A stretch of DNA of 64,000 nucleotides from Citrus sinensis. Lineage: Eukaryota; Streptophyta; Magnoliopsida; Sapindales; Rutaceae. The notes under the pieces are model-generated. The model saw nothing but the letters and a program-made list of their open reading frames with translations, was not told the origin of the DNA and made no database searches. Shown piece by piece: positions 16,564 through 30,600 of the stretch. Positions within the stretch are counted from its first letter, which is position 1; every line of letters begins with the position of its first letter. The stretch lies in assembly GCF_022201045.2 (NCBI RefSeq), contig NC_068556.1, positions 372,001-436,000 of the forward strand, given 5' to 3'. The position numbers and the translations under genes are program-made.

Positions 16564-18239
16564 TTTTTTACTTTTGAGATTCTCTTTCCACCTTGGTCGA
16601 GGTTCTTGATCCTTTTAAGTTTTGACAATTGGGAATTTCATTTAAATTAATACCTCTTTTTTTTTTTTTTTACATTATTGAAATAATGCTGTTCTTTACT
16701 AAGTTTATGTCCTATTACGTAACATAAAATATTTTACTAAATAATTAATCAATACTCACAAACTCTTGAACTCCACGTTTAGGTCCCATTGCCTTAGTGG
16801 CTGCAGATGAAACCAATAGCTATGACCTCTAATTTATACAAACTATCTGAGCTATCATTTAAGAACAAAATAATTTTTCCTTAATGCACTCATTTCATAG
16901 CATTAGGAAGGATCTTATACTAACACGAGTCTATTCAACTTCGAAAAATCACATTACAAATTTAGTAGTGAATTAATACTAATTCATATCAGGAAACGAT
17001 TTTGGCTGCAAGTTTAACGTGACGTCTGGCTTACGAATGGGTGGAGTGGAGCGGCATTTTGGCTTATGAATGGTTGAATTAGAACTTGGTCGGCCCTAAC
17101 ACGCCAAGTAAAAGCTTCCAAGTCATTTTTGTTCTTCTTGTATTGGAAAAAATAATAATTTGTGCAGCTATGCCAACTACCACAAAGAGAGGTAATTTTG
17201 TGTCATCAACCATCATCAAGAAAGCAAATAGCCAAATATCATTTGTACATACAATGTATAACATTTTAAGGCACGTGGTCAAGCTTTGTGGGTAACCTAA
17301 TAAAGCCATAACGGTAGAGTTCACAATTTCAATTTTCTCACCACTTCTGCCTATTTACATTTAATTGAGCCACCAATTAATGTTGGATTAGAGTCATCTC
17401 ATAATTTAAATTCTCGTCAATTTTTTAAAATTTTATATTATGTGTCATTTATTGACAGTGAATGGATTGGATTTGACCTTTTTTTATTTTTTTATTTATT
17501 AACTATTAATCACCAGTTGAATTTTTGCTCAATACAATATTAGATAACGGGAGAACTCTGATCCATTAATGTTAAGGAGACTATAAAGCATTCCGAACAT
17601 AAGAAATTAATTACCTCCAAATACTTAGTCACGCAGCATGCTAACAGCTAGTCTAGGGTGGGCAAAAAGGTTAGGGCCGACCCAAGCCCACCCTGCCCAT
17701 ACCCTTGGACTTTTTGTCTATCCTTATAAATTGGTGCTTGCAGGTCATCTGCTCATAGATTATATTCTCTTAGTCTGTGGGTGTCCTTGGAGATCAACAA
17801 ACTACTTCCTAATAAGTTCAATATCAACGCAGAGATCTAGTATCTAAACGCTAACTGACTCGACCTAATTTCGATGTTAACACCGAGATCATTAAATAAT
17901 GAGATTGTTTAAATATAACAAACATACAATTTTGTCTCATATTAATTTGATTCAAATATATCCCATTACCAGTAACACGTCATGTAACAAAAAAGTACCT
18001 TGCAAAATCAAGATGCATTAACCTTTAAAAAAAGTTAAAAGGAAAAAGATTCAACCTGGAATGGCAAAACATATATAGATATATATATATTTTTCTGTTC
18101 TGAAATTTTAAAGTACGATAAAGTCCATGAAAATTTTAAAACTGCACAGTTTTAAAGTCTTATGCAATTAACACTTTAAAATCGTAAGGTTTTAAAACTT
18201 TCCCAAACTTCTTCATACTTTAAAATCTTGAATTGAAAA

Positions 18240-18242
<3 letters not shown>
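16564..18242. other. Intergenic spacer, no gene seen
   Basis: AT-rich with only short random ORFs. A fragment TAGGGTGGGCAAAAAGG at 17653-17669, followed by GGGCC-rich sequence, resembles a hAT terminus, but I found no partner end. Confidence 0.5.
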
Positions 18243-18315
<73 letters not shown>

Positions 18316-18391
18316 CTATATGCATTCTATAGACAAATTAACCACAAGTCTGCAACATTAATTTTTTGGGGTTGGGGGGGGGGGGGGGGGG
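18243..18391 (+). repeat. Compound simple repeat: (TC)n, (TA)n, then poly-G
   Basis: A (TC)n tract of about 25 units (18243-18292) runs directly into (TA)n (about 18293-18315). Some 60 bp further on is a run of 18 G (18374-18391) preceded by GGGGTT. Tract lengths in such runs are prone to sequencing and assembly error. Confidence 0.95.
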
Positions 18392-18489
18392 AAACTATAC
18401 ATATATAAATTTATCTTATGGTATTCGAACTTTGAAGTAACGCTTTTTTGTATGAGTTGTAAAATTTTCAAATTTAATGTCACTTTAAA

Positions 18490-18618
18490 GGGTCCAGTTA
18501 TGGTACCACAATGGTACCATACCACAACTGAATCCAACCATTAGATTTAGTTATGGTGACAACTATGGACCGGATCCAGTTATGGTAAAGTACTATTGTA
18601 GTACCATAGTTTTGCCCC
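18490..18618. mobile_element. Small foldback element (MITE-like), 129 bp
   Basis: The two halves form an imperfect inverted repeat of about 50 bp: left arm containing TTATGGTACCACAATGGTAC, right arm (complement) containing CTATGGTACTACAATAGTAC, followed in each by CCAYAACTGRATCC. Flanks ACTTTAAA (18482-18489) and ACTTTATA (18619-18626) agree at 7 of 8 bases, suggesting an 8-bp target-site duplication and a hAT-type origin. Non-coding. Confidence 0.6.
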
Positions 18619-18626
18619 ACTTTATA

Positions 18627-19346
18627 ATGATTAGATATAAAGGATATGAGATTAGGAGAGTAGTTAAGAATTTTATTTTTTATTTTTTAATTTGATGGTT
18701 ATGATAAGTACCATAAAAGTTAAATCCCACCATCCTAGCTCTCTATACCAATTTAACAAATTTTTGGTATATGTCAAGACTAATTTAATAAATTTTTATA
18801 CCCGTAAATTGTTTTAACCAATTCGCGAAATTATATTGTTTTTGTAAAATGTATACCAAAACCGTAGGTGAAAAATACAATGACATGACGCAACATACGT
18901 GCTCATGATAACCACTGAAGACTCTACACTCAGGGCACCGGCCCCGCGTGTGGTTTACTCCCAACGCAAGGCGCGTGCAACGATGATAAAAAAAAGGTTT
19001 AAAGTGACCGCTGAGTGGGGTCCACTACGGCCGAAGGATGAATATAAATGGAGAGCTGCGACTTGAGTGGCATAATTGAAGCCAGTGTTCTCATTTTCTC
19101 AAATCGAATCACCAAACCAAAAACGACATTCATTTCACCAAAATTAAAAAATTCAATGCCCGTGGTACAAAATTTTCTTTTGTTAGACTTTTAATCAAGA
19201 TGTCATCTTCGATTATGACTCTCTGAGAAATTTCGCTTAGTCATTTTTATATATATTTTTAGAATATCCTCAAATTTTACGTATATATAAATCGTTCACT
19301 CTTGCAAAGGAATTGTAAGAAACTCACAGTTGCTTGAGCTTCTACG
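18627..19346 (+). promoter_or_regulatory. Promoter and leader region of the H+-ATPase gene
   Basis: Two TATA-like sites precede the start: TATAAAT at 19043-19049 and TATATATAAAT near 19280-19290. If the first is used, the leader is roughly 270 nt and contains two complete upstream ORFs: 19156-19194 (12 residues) and 19200-19226 (8 residues). If the second is used the leader is only a few tens of bases and has none. Upstream ORFs have been reported in some tobacco plasma-membrane H+-ATPase leaders. Which start is real cannot be told from sequence. Confidence 0.5.
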
Positions 19347-22300
19347 ATGGGCGGCGATAAGGCCATCAGCCTCGAGGAAATCAAAAACGAGTCCGTTGAT
19401 CTGGTATCCTTCTTTCTTCCTTCCTTCCTTCCTTCTCTTTCCTATTTCTGTTTGGTTCCCGACAGAGAAAAAATGAATGTTTTTGGTTCCCGAGAGAGAA
19501 AAAATGAATGCGTAACAATATCAAGACACTTCAAAGCGAAATAAAGTTTCTGTTTTTGACTTTGTTTTTGTTGAACTCTGAAACAGCGCCGTTTTTTTTT
19601 TCCTAAAATTTCTTTGCAAAAAAGTAAAATTATATCAGCGCATTCGGTCATGTTTATGGATTAATGATTACAACGCTTCGCTTATGCTGTTGAAAACCTC
19701 ATGAGATTTTTTTTTTTTTTTTTTGGTCCTTTTGCGTTTTGACTTTTTGAGATTTTGTTTTCCCTTTGGGTCAATTACTGTGGCTGTGGCGGAGTTGTGC
19801 TTGCAGTATTTCTCTTTCGCACAACGAAGATATTTCACTTTCTGTTATAATTAACGGCGGCGGTGGCGTGACTTTTGTGGCTGTCACGTCTCCGATGATT
19901 TTGAGGAAGTGGAGTAATTTTATAAAATACTGTAAAGTTCTATGCTGACTTGACGGCTTAGATGATGCGATTGTTATTAGAAAAATTATAATTTGTTTTT
20001 TGATTTAATTCAAAAAAAACATTTGTTTTTTTATTTAAAAAAATTATGGCTAAATATCTTCTTGTATCGATGTCGTGCGGTTATGCGTTTGTGCATTTTT
20101 GTGCCTGACACGCACCCAATCACGTGGAAGAGATGAGGAAGGACGCGTCATAGTTAGTCCTCTTCGCGCCGAAGGGCGACTGTGAAAACAATTATTAAAA
20201 TTTTCCATTTTGTATTTTTATTAAAATTACGTATTAGTCTGTATGCAGTATCGTACACGTGTTGTATTTGGGAGTACGTCCGTGGTACTTTATTCTGTTT
20301 GTCTTTTACTCCGTTGCGGTTAATTTTATAAGCTGAGAGAATCAAATTCTATTCTCTGAAATAGCATCAAATTCTGTTCAATAAAATAGTATTAAATTCC
20401 AGCAAATAGATTTTATTCTTATTCTTTTGATTTTCTTGTTTTATAAAATTTCTATTGGATCTGAGGGTGAGAGTGAGGGAGATTTTTTTTTCTTTTTTCA
20501 AGTATCTGTTCACGTCTGATAATTAAATCCCAAATTATAGAAAATTGTGATTTTGTCATATATAGATACTCTTAGTGCCTGTCGATGTGTTTAACAGCAT
20601 AACTTAATGAATACAATAGACTGAATTTGGTCAACTTGATTCTTATGCACATAAAATCTGTTTAATTAGGTGTAATATTAGGCTAATGTCGTATTTAAGA
20701 AGTTGGGATATAAATGCTCGTAAGCATAGCATATTATTACTGATGATTTTTTTAACAAGCATATTATTATTAACAATACTAGGTAATGGACATAATTTTA
20801 TTAGATTCGTAACTGGTCAAAAACGGAAGATTTCATGTTGAACTGGCAAAATTTGAAGGAATGTTTAAAACAGAACTGTTGTAGAGATAGTTCGGTAAAT
20901 ATAAAAGAAACATTACTTAGAGATTTGAGTCCAATAATTGTATCATGTAAACTATCTGAAGATATTCATGTTTCGACATCATTATTAAGCTTCAAAATTT
21001 TGTTTACAGGAACGGATTCCTATAGAGGAAGTTTTTGAGCAGCTAAAATGTTCAAGAGAAGGTCTGACTTCGGACGAAGGAGCCCACAGGCTTCATGTTT
21101 TTGGCCCCAACAAACTAGAAGAGAAAAAGGTCTTTACTGCTCTTAAATTGTCCTGTATAATTAGCTTCTCAAAATTATAACCTTTTTTTTTCCCCCTTTT
21201 TAATGTTCTGCAAACAGGAAAGCAAAGTCCTCAAGTTTTTGGGATTTATGTGGAATCCTTTGTCGTGGGTCATGGAAGCTGCTGCCATTATGGCTATTGC
21301 CTTGGCCAATGGTGGTGGAAGGGATCCTGATTGGCAGGATTTTGTTGGTATCATTGTCTTGTTGGTAATCAACTCCACAATCAGCTTTATTGAAGAAAAC
21401 AATGCTGGCAATGCAGCAGCAGCTCTCATGGCTAATCTGGCTCCTAAAACTAAGGTAACAACAAATGACATGAACTTCAAAATCTCACATCATTTTGGCT
21501 AATTTATCCTTGTTTGTTTTCAACAACATGATCCATGGTCTGTTATGATGACAATGTAGGTTCTGAGAGATGGCCGATGGAGTGAGCAAGATGCCTCGAT
21601 TTTGGTTCCAGGAGATGTAATCAGCATCAAATTGGGAGACATAGTTCCTGCTGATGCTCGTCTTCTTGAGGGTGATCCATTGAAGATTGATCAGTCTGCT
21701 CTCACTGGAGAGTCTCTTCCAGTCACTAAGAACCCATATGATGAAGTATTCTCTGGCTCAACATGTAAACAAGGTGAAATAGAGGCAGTGGTCATTGCCA
21801 CTGGTGTGCACACCTTTTTTGGTAAAGCTGCCCATCTTGTAGACAGCACCAATCAGGTTGGACATTTCCAGAAGGTTCTGACCGCCATTGGTAATTTCTG
21901 CATTTGCTCCATTGCTGTTGGAATAGTCGCAGAAATCATAATCATGTATCCAGTACAACACCGCAAGTACAGGGATGGAATTGACAATTTGCTAGTTCTA
22001 TTGATTGGTGGAATTCCGATTGCTATGCCAACTGTTTTGTCCGTCACCATGGCTATTGGTTCCCACAGGCTCTCTCAGCAGGGTGCTATCACCAAGAGAA
22101 TGACTGCCATTGAGGAAATGGCCGGTATGGATGTTCTATGCAGTGACAAGACTGGCACTCTAACCCTGAACAAGCTGACTGTTGACCGAAACCTGATTGA
22201 AGTGTTTGCAAAGGGTGTGGAGAAAGAACATGTTATCCTTCTTGCAGCAAGGGCTTCAAGGACTGAAAATCAGGATGCCATTGATGCTGCAATTGTGGGG

Positions 22301-25300
22301 ATGCTGGCAGATCCGAAGGAGGTATAATCGCATTCTTTCTCTTTGTGTCTGATAATTATGAAGGTTCAGACTTCTGAGGGTTTTTTTTTTTTAATTAATT
22401 GAGCAGGCAAGAGCTGGTGTCAGAGAAGTTCATTTCCTTCCATTCAACCCTGTAGACAAGAGGACTGCTCTGACATATATTGATTCTGATGGAAATTGGC
22501 ATCGTGCGAGTAAAGGGGCACCTGAACAGGTAATAATGCTATTCCTTGCACCGTCATATGGAGCATGAATGCCGTAGGTTGGTAATTACTAATTGTTTTT
22601 TGCTTTTCATGTTGTAAATCAGATATTAGCCCTCTGCAACTGCAGGGAAGATGTTAGGAAAAAAGTTCATGCAGTGATTGACAAGTTTGCTGAACGAGGA
22701 CTACGGTCTTTGGGTGTTGCAAGACAGGTCGGCTACTTAAAAATTTTCATTCAATGTCCCATGTCCGAGTTAATACTAGTCTTTAACTTATATCTCTCAC
22801 ACAAAATTTGTCTTCAGGAAATACCTGAGAAAACAAAGGAGAGTCCAGGGGCACCGTGGCAGCTTGTTGGTTTATTGCCTCTCTTTGATCCGCCTAGGCA
22901 TGACAGTGCTGAAACCATCAGAAGGGCTCTGAACCTTGGGGTGAATGTTAAGATGATTACAGGTAAAACTTGTTTATTACTATTTCCAATGTTTGAAATT
23001 GTACACTGATTGTTAGGGATGGCTTAAAAATTTGTACAAATGTGATTAGGGGATCAACTTGCTATTGGCAAGGAAACTGGTCGAAGGCTTGGAATGGGAA
23101 CAAACATGTACCCCTCTTCGTCTTTGCTTGGACAGGATAAGGATGCTTCCATTGCTGCACTACCTGTGGATGAGTTAATTGAGAAGGCTGATGGATTTGC
23201 TGGGGTGTTTCCAGGTGTGTTTAGTTGCCCTACTTTCTTTGTATACAGCAACAGAGCTGTGCATAATTCTACCCACTCTCTTTTTGTCAGCATGCATTGC
23301 GCCTACAAACAAGTTGTGTAAATGAAATGTGAATATGTATTTTACGTATGCAAGTCCTTACGTTTCTTCTATTTATATATGATAGAGCACAAATACGAAA
23401 TTGTTAAGAGGCTGCAGGAGAGGAAGCACATATGTGGCATGACAGGAGATGGTGTCAACGATGCCCCTGCGTTGAAGAAGGCTGATATTGGAATTGCTGT
23501 TGCTGATGCTACAGATGCTGCCAGAAGTGCTTCTGACATTGTCCTCACTGAACCTGGACTGAGTGTTATTATAAGTGCAGTGCTGACCAGCAGGGCTATT
23601 TTCCAAAGGATGAAGAACTACACAGTAAGCTGCATTTAACCCTTTTTTTTTGGTTGGGTCTTTTCCGCCATTCAGTTTGAAGTTCCTCTGTTTTACTCTG
23701 TCTAATTTAGCTTTATTTTATCTTTATCTTCTCAGATATATGCTGTTTCAATTACCATTCGTATTGTGGTAAGTGTACCAAATATATTGCAAAAATCTCC
23801 GTACTATTGATAATCGAAGCCTGCCAATCTCAATCATTAATATTGACTATCTCCCAATTGCAGCTTGGCTTTATGCTTATTGCATTGATCTGGAAGTTTG
23901 ACTTTTCTCCATTCATGGTTCTGATTATTGCCATTTTAAATGACGGTGAGATCATCTTCATAAACCAAAATGTCTCTTATCAAAATTTTCCTCTTCAACT
24001 TGGAAGATCAGGAGTCTGATTTTCTTCATCATTTTAGGAACAATCATGACAATTTCAAAGGATCGTGTTAAGCCGTCCCCTCAACCAGACAGCTGGAAAC
24101 TAAAAGAGATTTTTGCCACTGGCGTTGTGCTTGGAAGTTACTTGGCCATCATGACTGTTGTATTCTTCTGGTTAATGAGGAAGACTGACTTTTTCTCGGT
24201 ATGAGCAGTCATTCAAACATGACCTTAATATAGCTTGATTTATAATTGTGGCGTGATATCTTATGATTACGTTTGTTTATCATTTTCCATATTGCAGGAC
24301 GCGTTTGGTGTAAGATCATTAAGAACTAGACCCGATGAGATGATGGCCGCTTTATACTTGCAAGTCAGTATTATTAGCCAGGCCCTTATTTTTGTCACGA
24401 GGTCCCGCAGCTGGTCCTTTATTGAACGCCCTGGACTTCTCTTAGCCACGGCATTTGTGATTGCTCAGCTTGTAAGAGTTCATTTTCACTTAACAAATCT
24501 TAATACCACCATTCATATGGGCTCTAGTTTTGTGTCAGTTCATGATTTCTCATGGTACCTTTTCATTGAGACATCGTCACTCAGTGAAATGATGCACTTA
24601 TTTCAAAAGTAAACGCAAAGCATCTTTAAATATAATGAATCATTTTCCAATTGACAGGTAGCAACTTTCATAGCGGTCTATGCAAATTGGAGTTTTGCAC
24701 GGATAGAGGGTTGTGGCTGGGGCTGGGCCGGGGTAATCTGGCTTTACAGTCTGGTAACATATTTTCCTCTTGACATACTCAAGTTCGGAATCCGCTACAT
24801 CCTCAGTGGAAAGGCTTGGGATACTCTTCTGGAGAACAAGGTAAACTGCATAGGCAAGACGTATTTGTATGGTTGTGTATTTATAATTTTGCTCGGGGTT
24901 TTCTGATTCGTTTGCTTCTGTGATAAAATTAATAGACTGCCTTCACTACCAAGAAAGACTACGGTAAAGAAGAGAGAGAGGCACAATGGGCAGCCGCACA
25001 AAGGACCTTGCACGGTCTTCAACCACCCGAAACAAACGGCATTTTCTCTGACAAGAACAGTTACAGGGAGCTTTCAGAGATCGCCGAGCAAGCCAAGAGA
25101 CGTGCTGAGGTGGCCAGGTAAGCATGTTGTGTTGGCTATTTCATTTTATTATTCCTTGATTATCAAGAAGAAACATCAACTTGATTGTAATTTTGCAATT
25201 GCAGGCTGAGGGAGTTGCACACGCTGAAAGGGCATGTTGAATCGGTGGTGAAGCTGAAAGGACTTGACATTGATACGATCCAACAACATTATACTGTTTG

Positions 25301-25301
25301 A
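19347..25301 (+). CDS. Plasma-membrane H+-ATPase (P3A-type ATPase, AHA/PMA family)
   Basis: Sixteen exons (19347-19403, 21010-21129, 21218-21454, 21560-22321, 22407-22529, 22623-22727, 22818-22962, 23050-23214, 23386-23624, 23736-23768, 23864-23945, 24038-24198, 24298-24471, 24658-24840, 24936-25117, 25205-25301) give 954 residues, normal for the family. It pumps protons out of the cell using ATP and energises secondary transport. Visible landmarks: LTGESLPV of the actuator domain (T187-S190), phosphorylated D334 in [18 protein letters not shown] in the nucleotide domain, [16 protein letters not shown], and ten expected membrane segments such as [15 protein letters not shown]. The C-terminal autoinhibitory domain ([27 protein letters not shown]) ends HYTV, whose penultimate Thr-953 is the known phosphorylation and 14-3-3 docking site. 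N terminus [19 protein letters not shown] resembles the AHA1/2 and tobacco PMA4 group rather than AHA10. Intron 1 (1.6 kb) is much longer than the others. Confidence 0.97.
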
Positions 25302-27649
25302 AGGAGCAAGTTTTTTGAGGGATCGAAGTAGCTTCATGTTTCCAAGCTGAAAACTATAATGACGAACAAGGGTTTAGAAAGCAAGAAGAATTACTTTTCT
25401 CTAGATTAGGTCGTTAATTTCTCTTACTAAAAGTTTAGTTTTGTCTACTTTGTAATGTCCATATGTTTTAAATGCTGGGGGAAATCAAATGAACCATTCG
25501 ATTTTCTAAAGCCGAATAACTTATCTTCCACATTTTTTTTCTCTTTTTTCATCTTCTTTTTTCACCTCCACTTCAGTATGATCTTGTCATGCTCATCGTG
25601 CATCATATTTATTATTGGATGCTACCAGAATCCTTGAAGCTAGATAGAGTTGCTAGGAGAGTTGAGCTTCATCTAAGTTATTGAAATATATAATGGCTTT
25701 ACATCGTGATATCTTCTTATTAAGTTACTGTTTAATATTGAGGTGTTGCAATTTTTAAACCACTGCACTATAATTATAAAATAAAAGTTTATAATAAAAT
25801 AATGGTGTGTAATATATATAAATTTTAAATGATAATTTTGATAAAAATAGTAAAGATATTATATGTTTTTCAACATAAAAGTGTGGGATCAAATCGACTA
25901 GTTCTCAATCCATAATAATTAGTATTTACAAAATATTTTAATATTTTAACTTTTAAGTTACAATTGTCTAAACTCAATACCAAACAAACTTGAAGATTCA
26001 TTTGGTATTATATTTACAATTATCCAACTTCAACACCAACTAAGCCTAAAGTTTCATTGAGTAATATGTTGAATCGCAACTCAAGAAATTATTGGTTGTG
26101 CCTACTAAAAATAAATTACAAGTATTTGCCATTCTACTTGAATCATGTTTGAGATCTCTTTAGTTTGTAAAATAAACACTTATTTGACAACCTAGCACCT
26201 ATAATATGTTTGGTAAACTAATTTCAAAAGTGATTCCTAAACAATCTGATTATCCAAAAAAAAATAAAAATGTATTGATTCTTACAAGTTCTTAAAATCT
26301 AATTATTGGAAAATCAGATTTTGAAATATAAAATATCAAAAGTGTCCTCAATGAAATCAAACAATTTCAAAAGCACCCTCAGAATAAAATCAAATAAATA
26401 ACAAATACTAAAATTCATAAATTAATAAAAAGAATAAAACTTCACTGCCACCTACCACTATTCCATTACCGGCCGTGATGGTGCACCTCTAGCAGTACTA
26501 TTAGATTCATCTTCCTCCTCCCTATCTAAACGTATTGATATCTAGTCGGCTACTGATAACTAACGGAGGCGTACGCATGGTGGCAGCCACAAGACCGCAA
26601 ATGGACAGATAGCCAGCGGTACGCACCGCCACCATCATTGGTTACAGTGACGACCGGCGATTACAATAAAGGCGGCGGTGCCACATAAGTCACTGTATTT
26701 CGATAGAGGAATTATGACAGCCCGCCACACTTTGGTTCAGTTTGCGCCACCATCAAATCTTCCCTTGCCGATTTCGTCAGCTCCCTTGGGGCGTATATCA
26801 GAGAATTATAAATCCTTTGTTACCTAGTATGACACCAAAGTATCAATTTTTTTTATAGCCAGTGCCGTCGCCGGCGCTTCTACCGACTTTGAGATTATAA
26901 TCGCCGCCGCCGGTGATTTTTTTTTTCCGGTTCATTTATTTTTAATTGTTTCTTTTAAAGTAAAATTGTTACTCATGTTGTTAACCATTATGTAATATAA
27001 AAAATAAGGCAATGCCATTCATATTAAATTAATTACTTATTAAGTAATATTCTTTGCTAAACTTTGATAATGAATAATAATAATTGTATAGTAATGCAAT
27101 TATAACATGCCTATTTTGGACAATTCACACATGCACCACAGTTTCATGATAAATTAATTTATCAAACATTTATGCAAATAATTCACAGATCTCTTTTTTC
27201 TTTTTTGAGAATTTGCGTAAAATCTGATTATTTAGGAAGATAAAACAATCCCAAACATTCCTTATAACGAAAACCCTTTTCGAAGAATTACCAATGAACT
27301 TAGGCCTAGTAAAAGTACACAAGACAAGAGAAAATGCAAGAGAAAATTTCAGGATATTCACGAGTTCAAATTTCAGGATATTCTTGCTATCACTTGCATA
27401 AGCGTTGATTTGTTACAATAATAACTGTGGTTGATGAATTGAGCGAAAATAGAAAGACGCGTTACCACCATCCCGTCAATCATAGGATTTTCATTAGAAT
27501 TACAGCAACTGCATACAGAATTAATTACAAATATAGGGCAGATTGACAGGTAGCTAACAAAATGCCAAGAAAGTACTGATTCATTTAGTATTTCTACTGC
27601 TATTGCACAAAAGCTAATAGAAGAATGAAAATCTACCGACGGTGAAATA
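25302..27649. other. Spacer: H+-ATPase 3' UTR, then AT-rich DNA with a GC-rich island
   Basis: About 25302-25700 looks like the 3' UTR and downstream sequence of the pump gene. From about 26455 to 26930 the composition changes to GC-rich with many GCCGCC/CCGGCG strings, but every frame is broken and no protein is recognisable. The rest is AT-rich with no gene seen; the 3' UTR of the CENP-O-like gene probably occupies the last few hundred bases. Confidence 0.5.
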
Positions 27650-30600
27650 CTAGCAGGAGCCTCCATGCTGGAACATTTGCCGAAGGGCTTGCGGAAGGTT
27701 TAATACAATCTCAGCATATGCTGCGATAAAGAATTCAATCCAGGAAAAAGAGTTAAAGAGGTTAAACATACAGAAGATGTTACACAAATGAAGGCAGTTA
27801 CATAAAAGAGCAAAGTAGACAACCAGCATAAAAATAATCTCACAGGCATTCAATAGGTTTTGTGCCATTTGGTATCGAGCTAAACTTGAAAGCCTTATAG
27901 AACAAAATCAATACACATTTCTAACCTGGATCCGGTTGTTTTATAGTTGAGAAAAAGTAAATAAGATATCGATTCTTATTATAAGTAAATACCTTCTGGT
28001 AAGCTCATGTTTCGTAAGGCATCCTCTGCATAAGATAGGCGAGCAGGACTTGGGGCACTGATACTGTCTTTCTTAAATTGAGACGTTGGCCATGCCAAGA
28101 CTTTGACTCGAGTTGGAAGCACCAAGACAAGATCAGCATATCTAAGACATACTGTTATCTTGCTGCAAAAAGAACTTAGATCCAATGATAACATGTATGT
28201 TCTTCACCATGATAAGAATCACTGAATTCCGATTCTCAAGGAATTGGCAATTTCTAAGTTCTGAAACTTATAACAGAATGATATATGAGATGATTTACAT
28301 ACAAACAGGTTTTTCCTCTTTTTACAACATAACAAGTCCAAAAAGAAAGAGAAGCCAATAATGATACTTCTGTTTGGTAAACATAATATAGGAGTTTTTT
28401 CATTTAAGCAGAGCACAACTGGTAATTAAATCCCCTCCCCATCGATGTGAACTAGATTCAAACCCCAGACCTCTTGTTTCAAAGAGTTATTAACACAAGA
28501 TAGGAGTTAACTTTTGTATAAAATTCAGGAAGATTCTTAAAAAAAGGCATGAAATGTACCAACCAATCAGAATCATCTACTACAAATTCAATCATGTGGT
28601 AGGGAAGGCTATGATACAGCTCTCCTATCTGATTTCCATACAACTCCTTAATCAGCCGAACCTGCGCAAGATTGGGAAAATAAAGTGAGATTATTTTGTA
28701 TTTAATCCAATAATGCATGCACCGGAAAAAGATGTAAGCTACAAATATAAAGTAGCTCTTCGAGCTGGAACCAGGAAAGTGAGGTAATGACTTCAAGAAA
28801 TGAAATTACACTTGCTTGTCAATATAGTCTTGCATCTTACACATGGTTTTTCTATTGAGCCATATTGAGTACCCAATATCAAAATCCCAGCATTTTGGTT
28901 TCCTTTTACCTGTATTCTATATCTAATCAACTAGAGCAATAGAAAAAATGAAAGAACACCAAGTGTCTTCAAAAATTAAGATTCGTTACGATACCTCCCA
29001 CCAAATGAGTTTGGTGCTCCCCTTTTAACTTTCTTTTCTTATATTCTACACAAAACAAATGCTATGAACATGATAATAACAAGACGCTGGACAACTTTTT
29101 AAGTTGATCCTGTTTTAAACAAATTTTAATGGCTTATTTTTACTTCTCTTTCACATATTGAGATACAAAGAAGATGCTTGGGAGCTAAATTTGTACATGC
29201 ACACCAACAGCTTACCTGTTCTCGCCTATCTACATAAGCCTGCAGAAGCTCTCCAACGTGATCTATGAATCTCTGCAAACAAATTAAGATGAGCAAATTT
29301 GAAATGGGTCAGCTACCACAGTAGCAGCAACTAAAAATGAAAGTTAAGCGACCAACCTTACCATAGCATTGGAGGAAAGAAGATCATTTTCAGCTTCTCG
29401 TATTGGTAGAAAGAAAGGAATTGTGTGTTCAAGGACCGTCATCTTTTCAAGAAATGACTTGCTTTCAAGCACACAGTGATATGGCTCACAAGGTTCTCCT
29501 GCAAAACCACGAAAATCAAAACAGCTTCCACCTGCTTAAGACCAAAAGATGATCTCTACGACAAGTTTATACAGTTACAGAAACTCGGAATAAATTTAAA
29601 CATAAAACTTTCCACATGGATCAGAAATCCTATGCATTGATTGTAAAACAGCAGGAAAGAGGAGGAAACAACTTCAACCATTTGGCTGAAAAAAAGAACT
29701 GATATGGAAAATATTAGATTTTGAAGAACCTGCAAAAGATGTCTCATATTGTATGCCTATTCTTGCCCCTTCCAAACAACAGATCACCTGTTCATTCAAA
29801 TTAGGTAACATTCAAAAAAGGTAATACCAATGCGAAAAGATTTCGTAGAATCAAAAGACGAGACTGCACTAAAGATTATCTCACATCTAGAAACATTAAA
29901 ATAATACTGTTATTACATTCATTTTTCCGACCTCTGGACCTCAGTAGCCAAAGATCTTTTTCAATGGTTACAATCTACAAGTACATTACAATCTAGATAC
30001 ATACACTTATCATACTACCTAGATATCTACTGAGACCAGCTGGGAAATCTACTCCTGCTAACAACATTGAGAAGAAATCTATCTTTATTCCATATTACTG
30101 TGTTAAGGGTAAAAAGCCCCGATGGTTACTGAAATTGGTGCCCTCAAAATTGTTGAGAGCAGCATCCCACCATTGGGATTGTAACCCAATGACAATAGAT
30201 AAACATTTTTAATATTCATATTCATGTAACAAGTTCAAAAAAGATCTTCATAATTTTCGATTTTAACTTCATGCAGAGCAGATTAACATGAGTACATCAA
30301 GAAAATCCCTAAGAAAATCATCAAAAAATCTACAATTAGTTATGTTTTTTCCTCCCTTTCCTTCCAGTGTACATGGCAATCATATCAATTTCATCAAGTG
30401 GATGTAACACAAACTGTTATTAGCAGCATCTGTTACCTTAGAACCAACTTTATAGGTGATTTTTTCCTGAAAATCAGAATCAGCCAATACGTTTGCGTCC
30501 CCTGGCATTGCCCTTCGCTCCACCTCCATGTGAACCTGATAAACAAACACAATTGATTTTTCTGAGCACTAGGTCATTTAACAAGACACCAAAAGCCATA

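Noticed and set aside
28560..28564. Alternative donor four bases further on in the CENP-O-like exon ending at 28564
   Set aside because: It would bring a stop codon early in the next exon, whereas the donor at 28564 keeps the frame open through the conserved domain.
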